Assembly (NCBI RefSeq): GCF_042678145.1 | Contig: NZ_JBHUDG010000015.1 | Coordinates: forward strand, 186,001-250,000 | Source of the DNA: Pseudopedobacter beijingensis | Lineage (GTDB): Bacteria; Bacteroidota; Bacteroidia; Sphingobacteriales; Sphingobacteriaceae | DNA length: 64,000 bases | Reading direction: 5' to 3' | Shown: positions 27,147 through 34,463 of the stretch, one piece after another | How positions within the stretch are numbered: position 1 is the stretch's first letter | Layout of the letters: each line of letters starts with the position of its first letter | Program-made: the position numbers and the translations under genes | The notes under the pieces: model-generated | What the model was told of the DNA's origin: nothing | Seen by the model: the letters and a program-made list of their open reading frames with translations, nothing else | The model's database searches: none

Positions 27147-28142
27147 ATGAAAATTGGAATTAACGGATTCGGTAGAATAGGAAGATTAGCTTTTAGAGCT
27201 GCAATAAATAGAAGTGACATCCAAATTGTAGGTATTAATGACCTTATCGATGTTGACTATATGGCTTATATGCTAAAATACGATTCTACTCACGGTAGAT
27301 TTGACGGTACAGTTGAAGTAAAAAACGGCAATTTAGTTGTTAACGGTCAAACTATCAGAGTTACTGCAGAAAAAGATCCTGCAAACTTAAAATGGAATGA
27401 AGTAGGTGCAGAATACATCATTGAATCAACTGGTTTCTTCTTAACTCAGGAAACAGCACAAAAACATATCGAGGCTGGCGCTAAAAAAGTAGTAATGTCT
27501 GCTCCTGCTAAGGATGACACTCCTACTTTTGTTATGGGGGTTAACCATAAAAGCTTAAAAGCAGATCAGAACATCGTTTCTAATGCTTCTTGTACTACAA
27601 ACTGTTTAGCTCCTATTGCTAAAGTATTAAATGATAAATTTGGTATTGTTGAAGGTTTAATGACTACTGTGCATGCTGTTACAGCTACTCAAAAAACTGT
27701 TGATGGTCCGTCTGTAAAAGACTGGAGAGGTGGACGTGGTGCTTACCAAAACATCATCCCTTCTTCTACTGGTGCAGCCAAAGCTGTAGGTTTAGTATTA
27801 CCTGAATTAAAAGGTAAATTAACTGGTATGTCTTTACGTGTACCTACTGCAGACGTTTCTGTTGTTGACTTAACTGTACGTTTAAACAAAGGTGCATCTT
27901 ACGAAGACATCAAAACAGCTATGAAAGAAGCTTCTGAAGGTGAATTGAAAGGCATTTTAGGATATACTGAGGATGAAGTAGTTTCTACAGATTTCTTAGG
28001 TGATGCCAGAACTTCTATCTTTGATGCAAAAGCTGGTATTTCTTTGAACGACAACTTCGTAAAAGTAGTATCTTGGTACGATAATGAGTGGGGTTACTCA
28101 AACAAAATCGTTGATTTGGTACAACACATGGCTACATTATAA
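27147..28142 (+). CDS. gap: Glyceraldehyde-3-phosphate dehydrogenase, type I
   Basis: 331 residues, full length. It oxidises glyceraldehyde 3-phosphate with NAD and phosphate in glycolysis. MKIGINGFGRIGRLAFRAA is the NAD-binding start. SNASCTTNCLAPIAKVL holds the catalytic cysteine. VDGPSVKDWRGGRGAYQNIIPSSTGAAKAVG and SWYDNEWGYSNKIVDL are invariant blocks. The codon choice is strikingly uniform (GGT, GCT, TCT, GTA) compared with the kinase gene just upstream, as expected for a highly expressed gene. It is last in the pfkA operon and is followed by a good terminator. Confidence 0.98.
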   Translation: MKIGINGFGRIGRLAFRAAINRSDIQIVGINDLIDVDYMAYMLKYDSTHGRFDGTVEVKNGNLVVNGQTIRVTAEKDPANLKWNEVGAEYIIESTGFFLTQETAQKHIEAGAKKVVMSAPAKDDTPTFVMGVNHKSLKADQNIVSNASCTTNCLAPIAKVLNDKFGIVEGLMTTVHAVTATQKTVDGPSVKDWRGGRGAYQNIIPSSTGAAKAVGLVLPELKGKLTGMSLRVPTADVSVVDLTVRLNKGASYEDIKTAMKEASEGELKGILGYTEDEVVSTDFLGDARTSIFDAKAGISLNDNFVKVVSWYDNEWGYSNKIVDLVQHMATL

Positions 28143-28171
28143 TCATCTATTGATGGATATCAATCATAAAA

Positions 28172-28203
28172 GGCAATCATCCAAAAGATGGTTGCTTTTT
28201 TTA
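28172..28203 (+). terminator. Rho-independent terminator after gap
   Basis: AGGCAATCATC (from 28171) pairs with GATGGTTGCTT (28187-28197), one G-T pair, 5-nt loop, followed by a run of T to 28203. 30 bp after the gap stop. Confidence 0.8.
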
Positions 28204-28225
28204 TGGAAACAACATTTATCATACT

Positions 28226-29086
28226 ATGCAAGCAAAACATCATCCCCAGCCTAATCAAACAGCTGTAAGAACCGCATTATGGCGAGCCCTGCATTTGCAG
28301 GCAGACCCACTTCCACATATTCTGGAAGATGCGATAGGGATAAAATTGGTATCTCCTGAAAAAGATTGGGAAAAACAACCAGATATGGATCCTGATTTTA
28401 CCAGAAGGGTGCGCTTAGCTATTGTAACCAGAGCAAGGTTTATGGATGATCTTGCTACAACTCACTTTAGAGCGGGAATTAACCAATATATTATTTTAGG
28501 CTCAGGACTAGATACTTTTGCCCAAAGACGATCACAGCAGCTAGATGGATTGCAGATATTTGAAATTGACCACCCGGACACCTTAACCTGGAAAGAGCAA
28601 AGATTAAAAGAGCTCGGCTATACTATACCACCATCTTTACATTTTGTTCCAGTAAATTTTGAAGAGCAAAAATCGTGGCTAAAGGCCTTAGAAAAATCGG
28701 GATTTGACAGCACCCAACCTGCTTTTATTGCCTGTACAGGTGTAAGTATGTACCTTACCCAAGAAGCTATTCTAGATACTTTAAAGCAAATATCCCGCTT
28801 AGCTTCAGGATCTAAATTGGTCATGACTTTTATGCTGCCCTTTAATCTTATTTCAAAAACAGATCAGCCATTGCAACAAATATCCATAGATGGGGCAAAA
28901 AAATCAGGTACTCCATTTATTAGTTTTTTTAGCCCCGAGGAAGCTATTGATCTAGCTAATAGCTGCCATCTAAAAGAAATACAGATTGCTACTTACGAAG
29001 ATCTCGAAAATATTTATTTTATTGACAGAAGTGATAATTTAAGTCCTGCTGATGGAGAAATATTCCTGATGGCAGATATTGGATAA
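28226..29086 (+). CDS. Class I SAM-dependent methyltransferase, PPM1/TTM (leucine carboxyl methyltransferase-like) family
   Basis: 286 residues. The N-terminal region TALWRALHLQADPLPHILEDAIGIKLV and RARFMDDL is typical of the PF04072/TIGR00027 group. QYIILGSGLDTFAQRR (about 90-105) is the SAM-binding motif I. QIFEIDHPDTLTWKEQRLKELG carries the acidic ribose-binding position. FIACTGVSMYLTQEAILDTLKQISRLASGSKLVMTFMLP is motif IV and after. Members methylate carboxylates or hydroxyls of small molecules and peptides in various bacteria; the substrate cannot be told here. It stands alone between the gap terminator and asnA. Confidence 0.85.
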   Translation: MQAKHHPQPNQTAVRTALWRALHLQADPLPHILEDAIGIKLVSPEKDWEKQPDMDPDFTRRVRLAIVTRARFMDDLATTHFRAGINQYIILGSGLDTFAQRRSQQLDGLQIFEIDHPDTLTWKEQRLKELGYTIPPSLHFVPVNFEEQKSWLKALEKSGFDSTQPAFIACTGVSMYLTQEAILDTLKQISRLASGSKLVMTFMLPFNLISKTDQPLQQISIDGAKKSGTPFISFFSPEEAIDLANSCHLKEIQIATYEDLENIYFIDRSDNLSPADGEIFLMADIG

Positions 29087-29309
29087 TCCTAAAAAAACAT
29101 AAATAATTAACGGGACTTACCTAATCATTCTATTTATTTATCACTTTCAGTAACCTAATATTTTAGAATTCTATAATTTATAAAGGATTTTTCAAAGCTC
29201 AGACACAATAGTTTCCGCATATTTAAGCTATTTAGAGGGGTTCTGCGTAAGAAATAAAAAGATTTTAAAGCTATTTTACTTTTTCAGTAAATTTTTCCAA
29301 AACAAAAAC
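29087..29309. other. Intergenic region upstream of asnA promoter
   Basis: First part of a 554-bp gap. AT-rich, no coding character and no clear terminator for the methyltransferase gene. Confidence 0.35.
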
Positions 29310-29317
29310 TACTTTTG
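29310..29317 (+). promoter_or_regulatory. Candidate -7 promoter element (TACTTTTG)
   Basis: TACTTTTG matches TAnnTTTG exactly and is followed by CCATCT. The tgt promoter candidate at 34436 has the same TTTTTGCCATCT context. No good -33 TTTG is seen. If used for asnA it implies a leader of about 320 nt. Confidence 0.5.
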
Positions 29318-29360
29318 CCATCTGAATTTTAAATATAAAATACACTCATTTTTGACTGAT

Positions 29361-29374
29361 TTTACCTTGGTAAA
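29361..29374. promoter_or_regulatory. Small palindrome in asnA leader
   Basis: TTTACC (29361-29366) and GGTAAA (29369-29374) are exact inverted halves with a 2-bp spacer. A related half-site, TTTTACC, recurs near 29496. It could be an operator; no evidence beyond symmetry and position. Confidence 0.3.
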
Positions 29375-29432
29375 TTAAACAGAAACGAGAGCATAGTGGT
29401 CAAGTTTTTTATAACTTACTAATTATATGCCT

Positions 29433-29459
29433 TTTAGCTTTCCTAAAAAGGAAGCTAAA
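29433..29459 (+). other. Hairpin in asnA leader
   Basis: TTTAGCTTTCCT (29433-29444) pairs with AGGAAGCTAAA (29449-29459) with one bulge and a 4-nt loop. No T-tract follows, so it is not an obvious terminator. It lies about 180 bp before the asnA start. Confidence 0.4.
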
Positions 29460-29640
29460 CAAAGTAAAAAAACAATAAAACATCATTTTTATTGTTAATT
29501 TTACCAAAGTATAGCAGATATATTAAAAATTCGATATATATTCGAGGGAGCTAATTTTAATTTTTCAAAAACGAAATAGCAAAAATTAAAAGAGAGATTT
29601 CTTGGAATCGCCTTTTAATAGAGATATAAAAAACATTATA

Positions 29641-30648
29641 ATGAACTTTCAAAAGATGTTAAAAACAGAAGTTGCAATTACTCTTGTAAAAGAGACGTTA
29701 AGAAACCAACTTATTAGTCAGCTCAACCTCATACCTGTATCTTCTCCTATTGCTGTATTAGACGGCACAGGTATTAATGACGACTTAAATGGTATCGAAC
29801 GCCCGGTTGCATTTCCTGTAAAAGCATTGGGAGAGCAAAGAGCAGTTGTAGTACATTCTTTGGCTAAATGGAAGAGATTGAGACTAAAACAGCTTGAAAT
29901 TGACCTAAACTCTGGGATATTGACGGACATGAGAGCCTTACGTCCTGACGAAGACTATACTCATATCCATTCTATATATGTAGATCAGTGGGATTGGGAA
30001 AAAAGAATTGATCCTTCTCAAAGAAACCTGGAATACTTAAAGCAAACTGTTTCTAAGATATACGACGCTTTAAAATACACCGAGAAATTTGTTGAGCAAA
30101 CTTATCCGGAAGTAAAGGCGATATTACCTGAAAACATCAAATTTATTTCTTCTCAGGAGTTATTGGATAAATATCCTGATTTGACGCCGAAAGAACGCGA
30201 GAATGCCATAGCTAAAGAATATGGAGCTGTATTCTTATATGGTATTGGCGGAAAATTAAGCAATGGCGAACCTCATGACGGAAGGGCCCCTGATTATGAT
30301 GACTGGAGCACACTTAACGAAGAAGGTTCTTACGGATTAAACGGAGATATTTTGGTATGGCACCCTATCTTGAAATGTGCTTTCGAACTTTCTTCCATGG
30401 GAATAAGAGTTGATAGAGCGGCACTAGCCAAACAATTAGAACTAAGAGACAGTACTGAAAGGGCTCAACTGTCTTTTCACAAAATGTTACTTGACGGACA
30501 ACTTCCTGAATGTATTGGAGGCGGAATAGGTCAGTCTCGCGTCTGCATGTTTATGCTTAAAAAAGCACATATTGGCGAAGTACAGGTTAGTATCTGGGCC
30601 GAAGAAGAGATTGAAAGACTAGCATCTCAGGGAATAGAATTACTATAA
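29641..30648 (+). CDS. asnA: Aspartate-ammonia ligase (asparagine synthetase A)
   Basis: Start taken at the ATG at 29641 (MNFQKMLKTEVAITLVKETLRNQL), giving 335 residues, the usual AsnA length. An upstream TTG at 29602 would add 13 unlike residues. It makes asparagine from aspartate, ammonia and ATP with a class II aminoacyl-tRNA-synthetase-like fold. Recognisable blocks: PVSSPIAVLDGTGINDDLNGIERPVAF, QRAVVVHSLAKWKR, YTHIHSIYVDQWDWEKRI, DGRAPDYDDWSTLNEEGSYGLNGDILVWHP and CIGGGIGQSRVCMFML (motif 3-like Arg). Single gene with a long leader, convergent with dprA. Confidence 0.96.
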   Translation: MNFQKMLKTEVAITLVKETLRNQLISQLNLIPVSSPIAVLDGTGINDDLNGIERPVAFPVKALGEQRAVVVHSLAKWKRLRLKQLEIDLNSGILTDMRALRPDEDYTHIHSIYVDQWDWEKRIDPSQRNLEYLKQTVSKIYDALKYTEKFVEQTYPEVKAILPENIKFISSQELLDKYPDLTPKERENAIAKEYGAVFLYGIGGKLSNGEPHDGRAPDYDDWSTLNEEGSYGLNGDILVWHPILKCAFELSSMGIRVDRAALAKQLELRDSTERAQLSFHKMLLDGQLPECIGGGIGQSRVCMFMLKKAHIGEVQVSIWAEEEIERLASQGIELL

Positions 30649-30676
30649 TATCCTGAATATAAAATAAACTTTACTG

Positions 30677-30721
30677 CAAAGGCTGTAAAAGTAAGGGTTT
30701 CTTTATTTTTTACAGCCTTTG
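30677..30721. terminator. Bidirectional terminator between asnA and dprA
   Basis: CAAAGGCTGTAAAA (30677-30690) is the exact reverse complement of TTTTACAGCCTTTG (30708-30721), with a 17-nt loop. It lies between two convergent stop codons and can serve both strands. Confidence 0.8.
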
Positions 30722-30726
30722 TTCTT

Positions 30727-31824
30727 TTAAGCGTTTAACCTGTATCTTTTACCGGGCAAACTTATTAAAACACCATTCATTTCTAAATTGAGCAGGGTAA
30801 AGGCTACTTTACTTTGCGATAGGTTTAATGAAAACTGAATCTCATCTATACCCATTTGATCATTTTCCATAATCAGCGCTACTATTTTTTGTTCGTCCGC
30901 AGTTAGGTTAAGAGGCATCTTCAATTGATTATTGGCTACTGTTTTCTTATCTACCTCAAACCATCCCATAATATATTCTATATCTTCTGGTCTGGTTAAA
31001 ACACTTGCCCTATTGGTTTTAATCAGAAAATTACATCCTTCGGAAAACTCATCATCTACTCTTCCAGGTACCGCAAATACATCTTTATTATAGGTATTTG
31101 CTATTTCAGCGGTAATTAATGCTCCGCCTGTTCTGGTTGCTTCTACCACAATTACAGCATCAGCCATACCTGCTATTATTCTATTTCGCTTTGGAAAATT
31201 TGCTCTTTCCGGATTAGATGCAGATGGGAATTCTGTCAACAAACCTCCCTGTTCTAGCATTTTTTCTGCAGTTTTCCTGTGCAGTGCAGGATAAATTCTA
31301 TCTAAACCATGCCCTAAAATACCTATTGTAGGTAATCCATGAGCTAAAGCCGCTTTATGCGACGCAATATCTATCCCGTAAGCCAATCCACTTACCACCA
31401 GCATATCGTGAGATTTCAATCCTTCAATTAGTGTATCACAAAACTGTATACCATAAGGGGTTGCATTTCTGGTTCCTACTACGGCAAGCACTTTTTTCTT
31501 ATTTAGGTCTGCATTCCCTTTATAATATAACATAAATGGGGCATCGTCACAATTTAACAAACGTTTTGGATAGTCTTTATGACCTATAAATAAGGGTTGT
31601 ATTTTATAGCGTTCGATAAATTTAAGCTCTTCTTCTGCTCTATCAAAAGCTTGATGATCTAGTATTGACCGGGCTGTTTTTTCTCCAATTCCCGGAATTT
31701 TCATCAGGGAGTGTTTATTGGCTTTAAAAATCTCTTCTGCACTACCAAAATGGGACAGAAGTGATCGGATGGTCACATCTCCTATACCCTTTATAAAAGT
31801 CAGGGCTATTTCGTACAGCATCAT
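30727..31824 (-). CDS. dprA: DNA-processing protein DprA (Smf)
   Basis: 365 residues. DprA binds incoming single-stranded DNA and loads RecA during natural transformation. N-terminal helix-hairpin-helix-type region (FIKGIGDVTIRSLLSHFGSAEEIF, IPGIGEKTARSIL). The Rossmann-like core has VVGTRNATPYGIQFCDTLIEGL, SGLAYGIDIASHKAAL, GHGLDRIYPALHRKTAEKM and FPKRNRIIAGMADAVIVVEATRTGGALITAE. A C-terminal winged helix (LTADEQKIVALIMENDQMGIDEIQFSLNLSQSKV) follows. It lies 34 bp after rsmG on the same strand. Confidence 0.96.
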   Translation of the reverse strand: MMLYEIALTFIKGIGDVTIRSLLSHFGSAEEIFKANKHSLMKIPGIGEKTARSILDHQAFDRAEEELKFIERYKIQPLFIGHKDYPKRLLNCDDAPFMLYYKGNADLNKKKVLAVVGTRNATPYGIQFCDTLIEGLKSHDMLVVSGLAYGIDIASHKAALAHGLPTIGILGHGLDRIYPALHRKTAEKMLEQGGLLTEFPSASNPERANFPKRNRIIAGMADAVIVVEATRTGGALITAEIANTYNKDVFAVPGRVDDEFSEGCNFLIKTNRASVLTRPEDIEYIMGWFEVDKKTVANNQLKMPLNLTADEQKIVALIMENDQMGIDEIQFSLNLSQSKVAFTLLNLEMNGVLISLPGKRYRLNA

Positions 31825-31858
31825 ATTGGTTTATAATTGGTTGCATTATCTTATGAAG

Positions 31859-32497
31859 CTATTGCGCCGGAATGTAAACTACATACTTGGTTTCGAAAAA
31901 CTCTTGCTCAAAATAATCTTTTAATGGATAAAGAGCTATGTTTTTCAAATTTGACTGTTTAAGTTCTTCTTCTAAATCTCCTCCTTTCAAATACAGCACC
32001 CCGTTTTTAAGACTGGATATAGAATCCTTCTTAAATTTACCTCGTATCCACGGATAGAAATCTTTCAGTTGTGTAACTGCTCTGGAAACTATAAAATCAA
32101 ACTTTTCGTTTACTTGCTCGGCTCGGCTATGCGTAGCTTTTAAATTTTTAAGTCCAATAGCTTTAGCTATCTCATTAACTACTTTTATCTTTTTCCCTAT
32201 GGAATCTACCAGATGAAATTGCGTTTGAGGATATAATATAGCCAAAGGTATTCCCGGAAATCCCCCTCCGGTACCTACATCCATAATATGCTGACCTGGC
32301 TTAAATGTGCACACTTTTGCAATACCCAGTGAATGTAAGATATGACGCTCGTAAAGCAAATCAATATCTTTTCTACTGATTACATTAATCTGCGAATTCC
32401 AGAGGTCGTATAAACTAAAAAGCTGATCAAACTGTTGTTTTTGTTCAGCTGTTAAATCTGGAAAATATCTATAGATTATTTCAGAGGTCACTTCCAA
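31859..32497 (-). CDS. rsmG: 16S rRNA (guanine-527-N7)-methyltransferase RsmG (GidB)
   Basis: 212 residues from a TTG start at 32495-32497 that overlaps the end of the upstream sigma gene by 17 bp. The start EVTSEIIYRYFPDLTAEQKQQFDQLFSLYDLWNSQINVISRKD aligns with the RsmG N-terminus, so a later start is unlikely. HIMDVGTGGGFPGIPLAILYPQTQFHLVDSIGKKI is the SAM motif. FDFIVSRAVTQLKDFYPW is the family block containing the conserved SRAV. It methylates G527 of 16S rRNA. Confidence 0.95.
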   Translation of the reverse strand: MEVTSEIIYRYFPDLTAEQKQQFDQLFSLYDLWNSQINVISRKDIDLLYERHILHSLGIAKVCTFKPGQHIMDVGTGGGFPGIPLAILYPQTQFHLVDSIGKKIKVVNEIAKAIGLKNLKATHSRAEQVNEKFDFIVSRAVTQLKDFYPWIRGKFKKDSISSLKNGVLYLKGGDLEEELKQSNLKNIALYPLKDYFEQEFFETKYVVYIPAQ

Positions 32498-33092
32498 TTT
32501 TCTTTCTTTTATTTAATATGTTAGATAATAAATCCCGGGCTCTAAACAATTGTGCTTTTACAGTCCCTAAGGGCAGCATCAGGTGTTCTGATATCTCTTC
32601 ATAAGACAGTTCATCAAAATACCTTAAAACTACCAACGTACGGTACCTGTCTGGCAACCTACTTACTATATCCTTTAATTGTTCTGCCTGTTGCTTTCTT
32701 ATGGAGGATTCTTCGGGATTAAGATCTTCACTTTTTATATGAAATACCTGATCTTCCCCTTCATCTGTTCCTACATTGTCAATAGACGTTGTTACTATTC
32801 TCTTTTTTCGTATAAAATCTATACTACTATTAGTCGCTATTCTAAAAAGCCAAGTACTAAACGCAAAATCTGGTTTATATTTTTCCAAATTCTCAAATGC
32901 CTTGGCAAATGTTGACACTGTTAAATCCATGGCATCATCCTTATTGTTAACCATTTTCAGCACCATAAAATAGATGGAGTCTTTATATCTATGCATTAAT
33001 TCTGCATAGGCTTTCTGACTACCCTCTCTTGCGCTAAGCACTAAATGATAATCATTCTTGGCATTTTCCGAAAAATTTGGATTTATTTCCAT
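32481..33092 (-). CDS. RNA polymerase sigma factor, ECF/RpoE-like, without adjacent anti-sigma gene
   Basis: 203 residues. Region 2: YAELMHRYKDSIYFMVLKMVNNKDDAMDLTVSTFAKAFENLEKYKPDFAFSTWLFRIATNSSIDFIRKKR. Region 4: LPDRYRTLVVLRYFDELSYEEISEHLMLPLGTVKAQLFRARDLLSNIL. This housekeeping-type ECF lineage (FSTWLFRIATN, LPLGTVK) differs from the SusC-linked sigma factors in this window. It overlaps the glycosyltransferase end by 10 bp and the rsmG start by 17 bp, so it is embedded in a translationally coupled run. I see no FecR or zinc anti-sigma gene beside it. Confidence 0.93.
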   Translation of the reverse strand: MEINPNFSENAKNDYHLVLSAREGSQKAYAELMHRYKDSIYFMVLKMVNNKDDAMDLTVSTFAKAFENLEKYKPDFAFSTWLFRIATNSSIDFIRKKRIVTTSIDNVGTDEGEDQVFHIKSEDLNPEESSIRKQQAEQLKDIVSRLPDRYRTLVVLRYFDELSYEEISEHLMLPLGTVKAQLFRARDLLSNILNKRKKIGSDL

Positions 33093-34204
33093 ACTTGTTT
33101 CTTCCTAAAAAGTCTCCTCACACTAATTATCACTAAAAATAAATAATACAAAGGATCAATAAAAAGCAACCACCAAATCAAATCTTTGTACCGTAAAATA
33201 ATAAATGATTTATAAAAAACGAAACTTTGGATTAAAAACCTTAAAACAAAAGCGGCCAATACATAAGGCCAATAATGAGTTAACAATGCACCTAACAAAA
33301 CAAAGGCATAAAAGCCTATAGAAGATAGAGCTTGTAAGGTTAATTGTAATTTATGTGATTTCTTATAAGCTTTTCCCGCCCCAAAATGTCTTAATTTTTG
33401 CATCCAATAAGCTTTCCACGTAGTTTTAGCTTCGGTCCATACATTTGATTCTGGTCTGATCTCTATTGCCGTATTATATTCGTTTGCATTCTGGTTAACA
33501 AACAAATCATCATCTCCTGATTGGATATGCATATGAGAGGCAAATCCCTTCCCCCTAAAAAATAACGATTTTTTATAGGAAAGATTTCGTCCTACCCCCA
33601 TATACGGCATACCTTTAATAGCAAAGGAAAAATAGTTTAATGCTGTCTGAAATGTTTCGTACCTGATTAAAAGGTTTAAAAGTCCTTTGGATCTCTTATA
33701 AGGCGAGTATCCTAAAACTATTTCTGTATTGGTATCCTCATAATTAGAGCAAATTGTTGCCAGCCACTGGTTTGTTTCGGGTTTACAATCTGCATCGGTA
33801 AAAACCAATACTTCATTAGAGGAGGCCTTTATCCCAAGGGTTACTGCAAATTTCTTTCCTGTCTTAAATAAAGGATGTTCATCTTTAGTTACTATCTTCA
33901 AATTGTTATATTCTGCTTTAAAAGCTCTCAAAATTTCGTCTGAAGTATCAGAAGAACAATCATTCACCACTACAACTTCAAAATCTATTCCTTTTTGTTC
34001 AAAAATAAACGGAAGGTTTTCTTTTAAATTAGCTGCCTCGTTACGGGCACATATAATCACCGAAGCTTTAAAATTAGGATTGATTGTCTTTTCTTTCGGG
34101 TGATATACCGCCAATTTTCTTTGTACTCCTAATAAATAATAGAGCTGAAGACAGAAAAAAACCAGTAAGAATATAAGTATAACGTATTCTATATAAGCTT
34201 CCAA
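33083..34204 (-). CDS. Membrane-anchored family 2 glycosyltransferase
   Basis: 373 residues from a TTG at 34202-34204; an in-frame stop immediately precedes it and no ATG is near. The N-terminal membrane helix is VILIFLLVFFCLQLYYLL. GT-A domain: KASVIICARNEAANLKENLPFIFEQ, VVVVNDCSSDTSDEIL, VLVFTDADCKPETNQWL (Asp-x-Asp-like), QSGDDDLFVNQNANEYNTAIEIRPES and a QKLRHFGAGK block in the place of QxxRW. Three C-terminal hydrophobic helices follow (FYAFVLLGALLTHYWPYVL onward). It should transfer a sugar from a nucleotide donor at the inner membrane, probably to a lipid or surface polymer; the acceptor is unknown. First gene of the run sigma-rsmG-dprA. Confidence 0.88.
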   Translation of the reverse strand: MEAYIEYVILIFLLVFFCLQLYYLLGVQRKLAVYHPKEKTINPNFKASVIICARNEAANLKENLPFIFEQKGIDFEVVVVNDCSSDTSDEILRAFKAEYNNLKIVTKDEHPLFKTGKKFAVTLGIKASSNEVLVFTDADCKPETNQWLATICSNYEDTNTEIVLGYSPYKRSKGLLNLLIRYETFQTALNYFSFAIKGMPYMGVGRNLSYKKSLFFRGKGFASHMHIQSGDDDLFVNQNANEYNTAIEIRPESNVWTEAKTTWKAYWMQKLRHFGAGKAYKKSHKLQLTLQALSSIGFYAFVLLGALLTHYWPYVLAAFVLRFLIQSFVFYKSFIILRYKDLIWWLLFIDPLYYLFLVIISVRRLFRKKQVWK

Positions 34205-34224
34205 TTAAGTAATGTTTAAGAGTG

Positions 34225-34254
34225 CAAATTTCATAAATTATACAAGAAAACAAA
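34225..34254 (-). promoter_or_regulatory. Candidate promoter for glycosyltransferase-sigma-rsmG-dprA run
   Basis: On the minus strand: TTTG (34254-34251), an 18-bp spacer, then GAAATTTG (34232-34225) followed by CACTC. One mismatch to TAnnTTTG, with a correct -33 partner. It lies about 20 bp before the TTG start. Confidence 0.5.
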
Positions 34255-34435
34255 TTATGTAGCAGTAATAATAGATATTTTCGGCTTTTTAGTTGTATTT
34301 TATTTATTATATCGTAAATATTCATTCTAAAACAGGCGCTTGTTACTCTCTTCATTAGGCTTTCACCAAAATTAAGTATGTAATCTATATCTACTTATTT
34401 ACAGGTTAAAACCATAATTCTGCACTAAATTTTAC

Positions 34436-34443
34436 TATTTTTG
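34436..34443 (+). promoter_or_regulatory. Candidate promoter -7 element for tgt
   Basis: TATTTTTG matches TAnnTTTG exactly, is followed by CCATCT, and lies 20 bp before the tgt ATG. The -33 element is not clear. Confidence 0.55.
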
Positions 34444-34463
34444 CCATCTTTAGAATTAACTGA

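Noticed and set aside
29602..29640. TTG start for asnA
   Set aside because: The extra 13 residues are not AsnA-like, while the ATG at 29641 gives the expected N-terminus.
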